Source: Bog-473 sp035534235 | GTDB taxonomy: Bacteria > Actinomycetota > Acidimicrobiia > Acidimicrobiales > RAAP-2 | Direction: 5' to 3' | DNA: 31,473 nucleotides | Assembly (NCBI GenBank): GCA_035534235.1 | Contig: DATLSH010000037.1 | Span: 1-31,473, forward strand | In this document: piece by piece, positions 22,009-29,503 of the stretch | How the letters are laid out: each line of letters starts with the position of its first letter | Position numbering within the stretch: the first letter of the stretch is position 1 | Position numbers and translations under genes: made by a program | The notes under the pieces: model-generated | What the model was told of the DNA's origin: nothing | What the model saw: only the letters and a program-made list of their open reading frames with translations | Database searches by the model: none

Positions 22009-22980
22009 GTGGAGCTCATCCCGCGGCGCCGCCTTGAGTTGGTCTCAGGTCGTTCGCACCCCGCCCTGGCGCTCAGTATCGCGACCCACCTGGGAGTCGA
22101 GCTCGGTGAGGCCAACCTCCGCGAATTCGCCAATGGCGAGATCCACTGCAAATACGACATTTCCATCCGGGGCTGTGACGTCTTCATTGTGCAGACCCAC
22201 AGCAGCCCCGTGAACGACTCGTTGATGGAGCACCTCATCATGATTGACGCCGCCAAACGGGCGTCGGCCAAGCGCATCACTGCGGTCTGCCCGTACTACG
22301 GCTACTCCCGCCAGGATCGCAAGTCGACCGGGCGCGAGCCCATCACCGCCAAGTTGGTGGCCGACATGTTCTCTGCCGCCGGTGCTGACCGCGTGGTCAG
22401 TGTCGACTTGCACTCTGGCCAGATTCAGGGATTCTTCAACACGCCGTTCGACCACCTCACGGCGGCGCCCGTGCTCGAGGCATACATGAAGAACAATTTC
22501 GGCAACGATGTCGTGGTGGTGGCCCCGGATGCCGGCCGGGTGAAGGTGGCAGAGCGCTACAGCCAGCACCTCGGTGTCGAGCTGGCCCTGGTCCACAAGA
22601 CCCGACCCAGAGGCACCATCAACGAGGTCAAGGCGCGCCATGTCATCGGGGACGTCGAGGGGCGGCATTGCGTCCTCATTGACGACATGATCGACACTGC
22701 CGGCACCATCTGCGCCGCGGCAGAGCTCCTGGCTGATGCCGGTGCCTCGGAGATTTCGGTCATGGCCACCCACGCCATGTTCTCGGACCCCGCCGTCGAC
22801 CGCCTGAAAGCCGCTCCCGTCTCACGGGTGATCGTCACCGACACCCTCCCGGTGGCCGAGGACCGCTACTTCGACAAGCTTGAGGTGCTGTCGGTCTCCA
22901 AGATCATCGCCGATGCCATTGACGCGGTCTTCGAGGACTCCTCGGTCTCCGAGCTGTTCGGCGGGGACAATCTGGTCTGA
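22009..22980 (+). CDS. prs: Ribose-phosphate pyrophosphokinase (PRPP synthetase)
   Basis: Makes PRPP from ribose 5-phosphate and ATP for purine, pyrimidine, His, Trp and NAD synthesis. It is 323 residues, class I length. Seen: LVSGRSHPALALSIA, the substrate segment FANGEIHCKYDISIRGCDVF, the ATP region PYYGYSRQDRKSTGREPITAKLVAD, DLHSGQIQGFF, and the PRPP-binding loop VLIDDMIDTAGT. GTG 22009 has no Shine-Dalgarno and fits TAGCGT at spacing seven. It lies between glmU and rplY, the usual actinobacterial order. Confidence 0.96.
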   Translation: MELIPRRRLELVSGRSHPALALSIATHLGVELGEANLREFANGEIHCKYDISIRGCDVFIVQTHSSPVNDSLMEHLIMIDAAKRASAKRITAVCPYYGYSRQDRKSTGREPITAKLVADMFSAAGADRVVSVDLHSGQIQGFFNTPFDHLTAAPVLEAYMKNNFGNDVVVVAPDAGRVKVAERYSQHLGVELALVHKTRPRGTINEVKARHVIGDVEGRHCVLIDDMIDTAGTICAAAELLADAGASEISVMATHAMFSDPAVDRLKAAPVSRVIVTDTLPVAEDRYFDKLEVLSVSKIIADAIDAVFEDSSVSELFGGDNLV

Positions 22981-23013
22981 GGGCCCCGCTGGTGGGCCGG
23001 CCACGTTGGCGGC

Positions 23014-23019
23014 TACGAT
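23014..23019 (+). promoter_or_regulatory. Putative -10 box (TACGAT) of rplY-pth
   Basis: TACGAT in the 111-base prs-rplY gap would start a transcript near 23026, giving a leader of about 65 bases. The leader carries GAGGAG just before ATG 23092, so rplY is Shine-Dalgarno led. Confidence 0.4.
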
Positions 23020-23091
23020 GGTTGCCCGTTCGCCGGAGGCCTCTGGGCCGGGCGCGCGCCAACGTTCTGCACCGTCTTGAGGAGATCCGTT

Positions 23092-23757
23092 ATGGCCGAT
23101 GTCACCCTTGCCGCCGAGGTAGGGCGTTCCCTAGGTTCGCGTGCCACGCGGCGCTTGCGGCGTGAGGGGAAGATCCCCGGCGTCATTTACGGGCACGGGA
23201 CCGACCCGGTCGCCGTTGCCGTGGCCGCTCGGGAGCTGCGTATCGCCCTCAACGGCGAGGCCGGTGCCAACCAGCTCCTCTCGCTGGAGACCGGGAAGAC
23301 CACCTACCTCACCCTGGCCCGCGAGATGCAGCGACACCCCATCGCCCAGACCGTGACCCACGTCGACTTCCAGATAGTGCGGCGCGACGAGGTCATCAGC
23401 GCCGACGTGTCCATTGTCCTCATCGGTGAGGCCCTCGAAGTGCACCACGGCGAAGGCCTGGTGGACCAGCAGATGTTCACCTTGCCGATCCGGGCCCTCC
23501 CGGCGGACATCCCGACCTCGGTGGAGCTCGACATCAGCGATCTCATCATTGGAGCGCAGTTGCGTGTCTCCGATCTGTCGCTGCCGGCGGGCGTGACCAC
23601 CGAAGTCGACCCGGAGACGGCGATCGCCATCGGCCAGCCCCCACGTGTTGTCATTCTGGAGGCGGAGGTCGAGGGGGAGGCCGAGGCCGGAGAGGAGGGC
23701 CTCCCGCCGACCGAGCCCACCGCGGAGGCAGCGGAGCCTTCGGGCGCCGAGGGCTAG
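23092..23757 (+). CDS. rplY: Large-subunit ribosomal protein bL25 (CTC form)
   Basis: 221-residue long (CTC/TL5-type) form of bL25, which binds 5S rRNA. The N-terminal RNA-binding domain is seen (GSRATRRLRREGKIPGVIYGHG ... QRHPIAQTVTHVDFQ) and the C-terminal beta domain (EGLVDQQMFTLPIRALPADIPTSVELDIS). A Glu/Ala/Pro-rich acidic tail of about 35 residues follows. ATG 23092 has GAGGAGA at a good Shine-Dalgarno distance, so this start is preferred to the TTG five codons upstream. Its TAG stop is in the same frame as pth, which opens two codons later. Confidence 0.95.
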   Translation: MADVTLAAEVGRSLGSRATRRLRREGKIPGVIYGHGTDPVAVAVAARELRIALNGEAGANQLLSLETGKTTYLTLAREMQRHPIAQTVTHVDFQIVRRDEVISADVSIVLIGEALEVHHGEGLVDQQMFTLPIRALPADIPTSVELDISDLIIGAQLRVSDLSLPAGVTTEVDPETAIAIGQPPRVVILEAEVEGEAEAGEEGLPPTEPTAEAAEPSGAEG

Positions 23758-23760
23758 GTC

Positions 23761-24378
23761 CTGCGCAACCCCTTCCCCCGGTCCGAACGCCGGGGAGCCC
23801 CAGCGGATCTCCTGGTCGTCGGGCTGGGCAATCCCGGCTCCGAGTTCGCAGGGTCCCTGCACAATGCCGGGGCCGACGCCGTCGGGCTCCTGGCGGAGCG
23901 GACGGGGACGTCGCTGCGGGTGGAGAAGGGCCTACGGGCCAGGGTAGGTCTCGCCAAGGTGGGTGGCCGCAAGGTTGCGCTGGCCGTGCCCACCACCTAC
24001 ATGAACGAGTCGGGCACCGCGGTGCGGGGCCTGGTCAAGCGCTTCGGGATCAGCGAGCCCACCTCCATCGTCATCGTGCACGATGAGCTCGATCTCCCGC
24101 CGGGAACGGTGCGGATTAAGGCAGGCGGCGGCCTGGCCGGCCACAATGGTCTGCGCTCCATTCAGTCCCACCTGCACTCGGTTGATTTCCTGCGGGTGCG
24201 CATAGGGGTCGGCAAACCGCCCAGTGCCGCCGAGGGGGCCGACCACGTGCTCGGGCGCCCTCCCAAGTCGGTCAAGTACCTGCTGGGAGTGGCGGTGCAG
24301 ACGGCAGCGGAGGCGGTCGAGCACATCGCAGCCGATGGGATCGAAGCGGCCATGCTGTGGTGCCACTCGCTGCCCTGA
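23761..24378 (+). CDS. pth: Peptidyl-tRNA hydrolase, apparent CTG start
   Basis: Releases tRNA from peptidyl-tRNA dropped by ribosomes; 205 residues from this start. Seen: DLLVVGLGNPGSEFAGSLHNAGADAV with catalytic His, TYMNESG with the substrate-binding Asn, and HDELDLPPGTVRIKAGGGLAGHNGLRS. The conserved N-terminus lies upstream of the first ATG/GTG/TTG in frame (GTG 23917), which would delete the catalytic His. The frame is open back to the rplY TAG at 23755-23757 without any standard start. CTG 23761, eight bases after GAGG, is the best candidate. Read-through of the TAG to give a bL25-Pth fusion, or a sequence error, are alternatives. Confidence 0.85.
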   Translation: MRNPFPRSERRGAPADLLVVGLGNPGSEFAGSLHNAGADAVGLLAERTGTSLRVEKGLRARVGLAKVGGRKVALAVPTTYMNESGTAVRGLVKRFGISEPTSIVIVHDELDLPPGTVRIKAGGGLAGHNGLRSIQSHLHSVDFLRVRIGVGKPPSAAEGADHVLGRPPKSVKYLLGVAVQTAAEAVEHIAADGIEAAMLWCHSLP

Positions 24379-24825
24379 GGAAACAGGAAAACACCCTGTC
24401 TTCACCACCTTCGCATTGGGACACTCTGGCCAACCGCGTCCTGGTGCTGGCCCACATCGCCGAGGTCGAGGTCCTGGCCACATGCCGGACGTCATCCTGC
24501 GGGTGGTGAACATCTCCAACGGCAACCACGCCGTGCCACTGGACATTCTCACGGTGAAGGAAATGTGGATCACCAGGGGGCGGTGCTCTCCCCGCCGGTT
24601 GGTGCTCAGCGGGTTCCTGGTCGCACCGTGGATTGACGTGGTGCCGACCACGAGCTGACGGCGACAGATGCAACGCTCCACCAGCCTGCGAGACCGCCAT
24701 GCTGCATGTTTGGGGCTCCGGCGCGGCGCCCCTGCATGGGGAGGCTGTGCCCGGTCCAACACGGTCCACCGGTCCCGAGCAGATATTGTGAGGGAACCCG
24801 CCTGGGAGAATTGGAGAGTCGATTC
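24379..24825. other. 447-base gap between pth and the glycosyltransferase block
   Basis: No convincing gene is seen. A 58-codon plus-strand frame from ATG 24482 to 24658 (beginning MPDVILRVVNISNGNHAV) has plausible composition but no Shine-Dalgarno, no TANNNT box and no known family. A weak 5-bp hairpin ACAGG/CCTGT lies at 24383-24399 just after pth, without a T run. TATTGT at 24784-24789 and GGAGAG shortly before ATG 24826 probably serve the next gene. It may be a remnant at the junction of the inserted block. Confidence 0.4.
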
Positions 24826-26253
24826 ATGGCAACCGCCGCCAAAAAGAGGGTCGGGGTACTGGTTGTCGCTTACAACGCAGCTGGCACTCTCGCCAAGGTT
24901 CTGGACCGCATTCCGAGTGAGATCCGCGGTGAGATCGAGGAAGTGATTGTGAGCGATGACCACAGCCAGGACTCGACGTACCTGGTCGGACTGGGCTACC
25001 AACAGATCTCCGATCTGCCCATCACGCTGATCCGGCAGACAACGAACCTGGGGTACGGAGGAAATCAAAAGGCCGGTTACAACATGGCCATAGAGCATGG
25101 GCTCGACGTTATTGTCATGTTGCACGGTGATGGGCAGTACGCCCCCGAATCGCTGCCAGAGATTGTCGCCCCCATCCTCAAGGGAGAAGCGGACGCCGTC
25201 TTCGGTTCTCGAATTCTGATCAAGGGTGCGGCCCGCAAGGGCGGCATGCCGCTGTACAAGTACGTCGGCAACCGGATTCTGTCCCGGTTTGAGAACGCCG
25301 CACTCGGTACGGAGCTCTCGGAGTTCCATTCCGGGTACCGCGCCTACAGCGTGAAGGCGTTGGAGCAGATCCCGTTCGAGCAAAATTCGAACGGCTTCAA
25401 CTTCGACACCCAGATCATCATCCAACTCCACGATGCCGGGATGCGCATAGTGGAGGTACCGATTCCCACCTACTACGGCGACGAAATCTGTTACGTCGAT
25501 GGAATCGGATATGCAGCGGATGTGACCAAGGATGTGATCGCATATCGGTTGCACAAGGCCGGATTCGGTGACGGCAGTCGCATCGCGTTGAAGAACGAAT
25601 ATGAATTGAAGACCAGCGAGGACAGCTCACACGGCCGGATACTCAATATGCTCGGCACGCGTTCTCCGAGCAAGATCCTTGATCTCGGCTGTTCGGGAGG
25701 CCTCCTGGCGGAGAAGCTGCAGGAGATGGGGCACTTCGTGGCGGGCGTCGATGTCACCGAGCTCGAGAATGTCCATGAGCGCACCGGCATGTTCGTGAAG
25801 GCAGACCTCAACGGGGGCATTCCCCCCGAAGTCGGCAAGGAGTTCGATGTGGTCCTGGCCGCCGACGTCATTGAGCACCTCATGGATCCGGCCAAATTCC
25901 TCAGCGAGGTGAAGGAAGTGCTCTCACCTGATGGCCTGGCGATCTTCTGCGTGCCGAACATCGCCCACTGGTACCCCAGATTTCGGATGACATTCGGCTT
26001 GTTCGATTATGACCAGCGGGGCATCCTGGACCGGACGCACCTTCGATTCTTCACGCGACGCAGCGTCAGTCGGCTGGTCAAGCGGCAGGGATACTCAATC
26101 CGCAGGCTTCAAGTCGTCGGGCTCCCGCTCGATGCCCTCGGTGTGAGCAATACCAAAGGAAGATGGCTCCGACTGCTGGACCACTTGATGCTGGCGGTGT
26201 GGCCCACCATGTTCGGTTACCAATTCATCATTGAGGCCTCACTCAGCCATTGA
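24826..26253 (+). CDS. Fusion of GT2 glycosyltransferase and SAM methyltransferase
   Basis: 475-residue two-domain enzyme. Residues 1 to about 235 are a GT-A fold like dolichyl/polyprenyl-phosphate mannose synthases: LVVAYNAAGTL, IVSDDHSQDST, NLGYGGNQKAGYN, MLHGDGQY with metal-binding Asp at about 102, and EFHSGYRAYS. Residues about 270-430 are a class I methyltransferase: motif I ILDLGCSGGLLAEKL, acidic VDVTE, and DVVLAADVIEHLMDP. No membrane segments are evident. It probably transfers and methylates a sugar on a lipid carrier or surface glycan (inference). ATG 24826 has GGAGAG upstream. Base composition is lower in G/C than the flanking housekeeping genes. Confidence 0.9.
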   Translation: MATAAKKRVGVLVVAYNAAGTLAKVLDRIPSEIRGEIEEVIVSDDHSQDSTYLVGLGYQQISDLPITLIRQTTNLGYGGNQKAGYNMAIEHGLDVIVMLHGDGQYAPESLPEIVAPILKGEADAVFGSRILIKGAARKGGMPLYKYVGNRILSRFENAALGTELSEFHSGYRAYSVKALEQIPFEQNSNGFNFDTQIIIQLHDAGMRIVEVPIPTYYGDEICYVDGIGYAADVTKDVIAYRLHKAGFGDGSRIALKNEYELKTSEDSSHGRILNMLGTRSPSKILDLGCSGGLLAEKLQEMGHFVAGVDVTELENVHERTGMFVKADLNGGIPPEVGKEFDVVLAADVIEHLMDPAKFLSEVKEVLSPDGLAIFCVPNIAHWYPRFRMTFGLFDYDQRGILDRTHLRFFTRRSVSRLVKRQGYSIRRLQVVGLPLDALGVSNTKGRWLRLLDHLMLAVWPTMFGYQFIIEASLSH

Positions 26254-26281
26254 TCGTGGGCGCCCGCACGGCGTCATCAAC

Positions 26282-27712
26282 TCAAGCAGCCAACAGGTAG
26301 AAGTACGTGAGTCCGACTGTGGCGATGGAGAACACCCACAGACCAACCACGGCTCCCCAACTTCGCACAATGGAGGCAAGGGCGAGAGCGAGGAGCGGTG
26401 CCACACACAGACCGTACCGACCACCGACCGATGGATCGGCACTGTAGGTATGCCAGACCCCGAAGCCGAGGACGATTCCCCCTACATAGAGGACGAGAAG
26501 AGAGAGCAAACCCAGCCAATGGGGCCATCGGCGTGGCGTGACGAAGATTCCCGTCAGACCGACGGCGAGGAATAGGTATTCCGTAAGGGTGGCTGTAATC
26601 GGTTGAAGATTGAGGGAGTCGAATGTACCGGCAGGTGTGCCTATTGCATTCGTCCGGAATGGCGCATAGCTACCCGCCAAAGGGTTGAGCATGGAGAGCG
26701 ATTCCCGGGCGATGAGGGTCAACCCAACCGGCCCCGTCCGGAGCGCCGCGAACGAAGACAGTGTCTTGGGATTGATCAGGCTCAATTCGCGGTTGGCGAT
26801 GATCCACCCCACGGCGCAGGCCGTGCACCCGAGGACGAGCGCACCACCGGTCGGTGTCCAATTGCTGAGCCAAGTGCCCCACTTCGGAACCGTCTCTGAA
26901 GATTGCGACCTCACCTCGGACCAACCGACGATGCCGAGGACTCCAGCCACGACCACCACGCACAGCGCATCGTCCAACTTGAAGGACGTGACCAGCACTC
27001 CGCCCACGAACAGGGTGGGAAATGTCCATCGTCCTGGTCTCTTCCAAGCCAGAATGCCGAGAAAGGCAACCAGAGCACCCGCGAACAGTGCCGGTGCATC
27101 GTTCGAAACTATGGAGGACTGGTAGACGACAGTCGGGGCACTGGCCAGAAGGAGAATCGGCGGAACTATCTTCCTCACCGGGAGTCCCAGCATTCGGCCC
27201 GTCATCCACAAGAGGAGCAGTGCAGTCGCGACCCAAAGTCCTCCTGTGGTGCGAGCGGCTGTCACCCCGTCCATGCCGAACACGTGCACACCAAGCCAAC
27301 GAAGTGGCACTGTGGCCGCGTAGTAGGTCGGGGGCTGTTGCGCCTCGTACTGGTAGGGACCTCCCGGGTAGGTGTCCGGCTTGCCTGTTCCGGGGCACTT
27401 GAGGGGAGGCCCGTTCGCGGCAACGCCCCGGCAGGAGATCACGTGGACCGACGCCGGCAGCAACAGTTGGCCCAGTCGAGGGACGCTGCCGCCGGCGACG
27501 CGGTTCACGTAGTCGTACTGCACCGCCTCATCAATGGGGGAGAACCGGGGGTTCTCGTGAACATGAATGGAGATGAGCGAGATGGGAGCCACCACACACA
27601 CCAAGATCGCGAGGATCAATACAGGGAACGATGGGAAGCACGTCCGGAAGAGCCCGGTGCGGGTACCGTGCTCGGTCGACAAGGAGGTAGCTGTGGAGTC
27701 TGCAGACATCAT
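26282..27712 (-). CDS. GT-C-like polytopic membrane protein, paralogue 1 (resembles DUF2142)
   Basis: 476-residue protein with about ten or more hydrophobic segments. TM1 at about 30-49 is followed by an external loop with SPIDEAVQYDY (Asp61-Glu62), which looks like the acidic motif of GT-C glycosyltransferases. YEAQQPPTYY at about 122-131 is also typical of that superfamily, which uses polyprenyl-phosphate sugars. It is closely similar to the neighbouring paralogue along its whole length. ATG 27712 has GAGG six bases upstream; upstream codons to 27793 are not conserved. It converges with the GT2 fusion gene, 28 bp apart. Substrate unknown. Confidence 0.8.
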   Translation of the reverse strand: MMSADSTATSLSTEHGTRTGLFRTCFPSFPVLILAILVCVVAPISLISIHVHENPRFSPIDEAVQYDYVNRVAGGSVPRLGQLLLPASVHVISCRGVAANGPPLKCPGTGKPDTYPGGPYQYEAQQPPTYYAATVPLRWLGVHVFGMDGVTAARTTGGLWVATALLLLWMTGRMLGLPVRKIVPPILLLASAPTVVYQSSIVSNDAPALFAGALVAFLGILAWKRPGRWTFPTLFVGGVLVTSFKLDDALCVVVVAGVLGIVGWSEVRSQSSETVPKWGTWLSNWTPTGGALVLGCTACAVGWIIANRELSLINPKTLSSFAALRTGPVGLTLIARESLSMLNPLAGSYAPFRTNAIGTPAGTFDSLNLQPITATLTEYLFLAVGLTGIFVTPRRWPHWLGLLSLLVLYVGGIVLGFGVWHTYSADPSVGGRYGLCVAPLLALALASIVRSWGAVVGLWVFSIATVGLTYFYLLAA

Positions 27713-27731
27713 CTCGATCCTCGCCGGGCGC

Positions 27732-27751
27732 AGCGAATCACGGTAACACGC
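27732..27751 (-). promoter_or_regulatory. Conserved promoter element of paralogue 1
   Basis: A 20-base element matches the one upstream of paralogue 2 at 17 of 20 positions. It contains the -10-like TACCGT (27740-27745), 27 bases before ATG 27712, exactly the spacing seen at paralogue 2. Confidence 0.55.
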
Positions 27752-27832
27752 AGCAACGTTTGGGCTGTGGATCGGCCTGCGGTTACCGGGCATTCCTGGT
27801 CGGAAGCAATCGTCGCGCTGATTGAGGTCAGG

Positions 27833-29266
27833 TCACGGTGCCAGCAGGTAGGTGTACGTGAGTCCCAGGGTGGCCAACGAGAATACCCACAGACCGTAGA
27901 CGGCCCATCGGCGACGGATGCTGGAAGCAAGCGCAAGAGCAAGGAGAGGTGCCACACAAAGGCCGTAACGTCCGGTGACGCCCGGATCATCCTTGTAGGT
28001 TCTCCAGACCACGAAGCCAAGGACGAGTCCCCCGACATAGAGAACAACCAGAGAGAGAACCCCTAACCAGTGCGGGCATTTTCGGGGCCTGACGACCAAC
28101 CCCGCCAATGCGCCGGAAAGGAAAAGCAACTCCGTGAGAGTTGCCGTGACGGACTGCAGTTTCAGCGAGAGAGCAGAGCCGATGGTCGATCCGTCGGCAT
28201 TGGTGCGAAACGGATGATATGAGCCGGTCAATGGATTCAGCATTTCGATGGATTCGCGCGCAATGAGCGAGAATCCGATGGACCCCTGGCGTCGAGAACT
28301 GAAAGCTTGGAATGTCCTCGGATCAACCAGGTTGAGGTGGGTGTCGATAAAGGTCCAGGCCAGGAGCATGAGCGCCGCTCCGGCCAGAAGCATCCCCCCG
28401 GAACGACCCCACTCCCGCAACCATGGCCGAGCAGAGGCTTGACGGGAGTCCCCCTCTTCTCTCAGTGCGGTCCAATGGGCGATGGCGAGGACGCAGGAGA
28501 CGACCAAGACGGCAAGGACGTCATTGAGCTTGAATGAAGTGACGATCGCCGCGGCAACGAACATTGTCGGTGCCGTCCAGCGCCCGGGAGATCTCCACGC
28601 CAGTACCCCGAGGAAGGCCACAACAGACCCTGCGAACAGGGTGGGGATGTCGTTGGAGACGATGGAGGCGTGGTAGATGGCGACGGGCGCTGTGGCCAGG
28701 AAGAGGAGCGCCGGGATGAGGTGCCTTCTCGGGATTCCTGCAAGACATCCGGCCATCCACAACGCAAGAAGGCCGGCAGAGACCCACAGCACCCCCGGCG
28801 CTCGCGATGCCGTCAGGTTGCTCATGCCGAAGAGATGTACTCCGATCCAGCGGAAGGGGACTGTTATCGCGTAGTAGGAGGGCGGCTGCTGAGCCTCGTA
28901 CTGGTATCCACCTCCCGGGTACGACCTCGGTGACCTGGTCCCCGGGCAGGGCGGCAACCTCGGGTACTCCAGAGCCATTCCTGTGCACGACATCATTTTG
29001 AGGGTCGATGGAAGCAAGTATTGGCCAAGGCGGGGCATGCTCGCATCGGCCATCCGACTCACGTAGTCGAATTGTGCCGCCTCGTCGATGGGGGATACGC
29101 GAGGGTTCTCCGCAATGCGTATCGCAATGAGCGAGGTCGGTATGACTACACAGACCAAAAGTGCAAGGAGCAATGCCGTGAACGTCGGGAAGCACCGCTT
29201 TATCACCCCCCGAGGAAAAGCGTATCCCGAGGGAATGTGCACCAAGTCCGGCACCCCCGAGCTCAC
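27833..29266 (-). CDS. GT-C-like polytopic membrane protein, paralogue 2 (resembles DUF2142)
   Basis: 477-residue paralogue of the next gene. The same landmarks stand at the same residue numbers: SPIDEAAQFDY with Asp61-Glu62, YEAQQPPSYYA, SFKLND, IARES-x-x-MLNPL-x-GSY-x-PFRTNA, and RYGLCVAPLLALALAS near the C-terminus. GTG 29266 is chosen because it aligns both proteins without a gap up to this motif and puts the promoter element at the same distance. The frame is open upstream to 29332. Probably a polyprenyl-phosphate-sugar-dependent glycosyltransferase; substrate unknown. Confidence 0.8.
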   Translation of the reverse strand: MSSGVPDLVHIPSGYAFPRGVIKRCFPTFTALLLALLVCVVIPTSLIAIRIAENPRVSPIDEAAQFDYVSRMADASMPRLGQYLLPSTLKMMSCTGMALEYPRLPPCPGTRSPRSYPGGGYQYEAQQPPSYYAITVPFRWIGVHLFGMSNLTASRAPGVLWVSAGLLALWMAGCLAGIPRRHLIPALLFLATAPVAIYHASIVSNDIPTLFAGSVVAFLGVLAWRSPGRWTAPTMFVAAAIVTSFKLNDVLAVLVVSCVLAIAHWTALREEGDSRQASARPWLREWGRSGGMLLAGAALMLLAWTFIDTHLNLVDPRTFQAFSSRRQGSIGFSLIARESIEMLNPLTGSYHPFRTNADGSTIGSALSLKLQSVTATLTELLFLSGALAGLVVRPRKCPHWLGVLSLVVLYVGGLVLGFVVWRTYKDDPGVTGRYGLCVAPLLALALASSIRRRWAVYGLWVFSLATLGLTYTYLLAP

Positions 29267-29285
29267 GCCACACCACGGTTCATTG

Positions 29286-29305
29286 AGCAAGTCAAGGTAA
29301 CACGC
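29286..29305 (-). promoter_or_regulatory. Conserved promoter element of paralogue 2
   Basis: This 20-base element matches that of paralogue 1 at 17 of 20 positions. It includes TACCTT (29294-29299), 27 bases before GTG 29266. Confidence 0.55.
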
Positions 29306-29387
29306 GACGCCAGATGGGTGCTCTCCTGGCACGAAGAGTGAAAGGCCAAGTGCCGGATCGGCCGCCGGATATCACCGGAACCAGCGA

Positions 29388-29393
29388 TAGTCT
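29388..29393 (+). promoter_or_regulatory. Putative -10 box (TAGTCT) of the mfd transcript
   Basis: TAGTCT ends exactly seven bases before GTG 29401, as at several leaderless genes here. However, the codons from 29401 form only a 19-codon frame, and mfd starts 103 bases further on. Confidence 0.4.
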
Positions 29394-29400
29394 GGAACGA

Positions 29401-29460
29401 GTGACCAGGACAATGCTGCATTCTCACGGCGACTGCAGGCGTTCTCGACCACGGTGGTGA
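29401..29460 (+). CDS. Possible 19-aa leaderless leader peptide upstream of mfd
   Basis: GTG 29401 to TGA 29460 encodes MTRTMLHSHGDCRRSRPRW, basic and Arg-rich at its end. It starts seven bases after TAGTCT. A second short frame (ATG 29463 to TGA 29507, MSTIRTVQIELPIH) begins two bases after its stop and overlaps the mfd TTG by TTGA. Coupled translation into mfd is possible. Both frames are too short to be judged by composition. Confidence 0.3.
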   Translation: MTRTMLHSHGDCRRSRPRW

Positions 29461-29503
29461 TCATGTCGACGATTCGGACCGTACAAATCGAACTACCCAT
29501 CCA

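Noticed and set aside
24482..24658. 58-codon frame between pth and the GT2 fusion as a gene
   Set aside because: It has no ribosome-binding site, no TANNNT box and no recognisable family. It is left as part of the unassigned gap.
23932..25554. Long minus-strand open frame of 540 codons
   Set aside because: It lies opposite pth and the GT2 fusion, spans the gap between them, and its translation shows no family motif. It is an antisense shadow of high-GC coding DNA.
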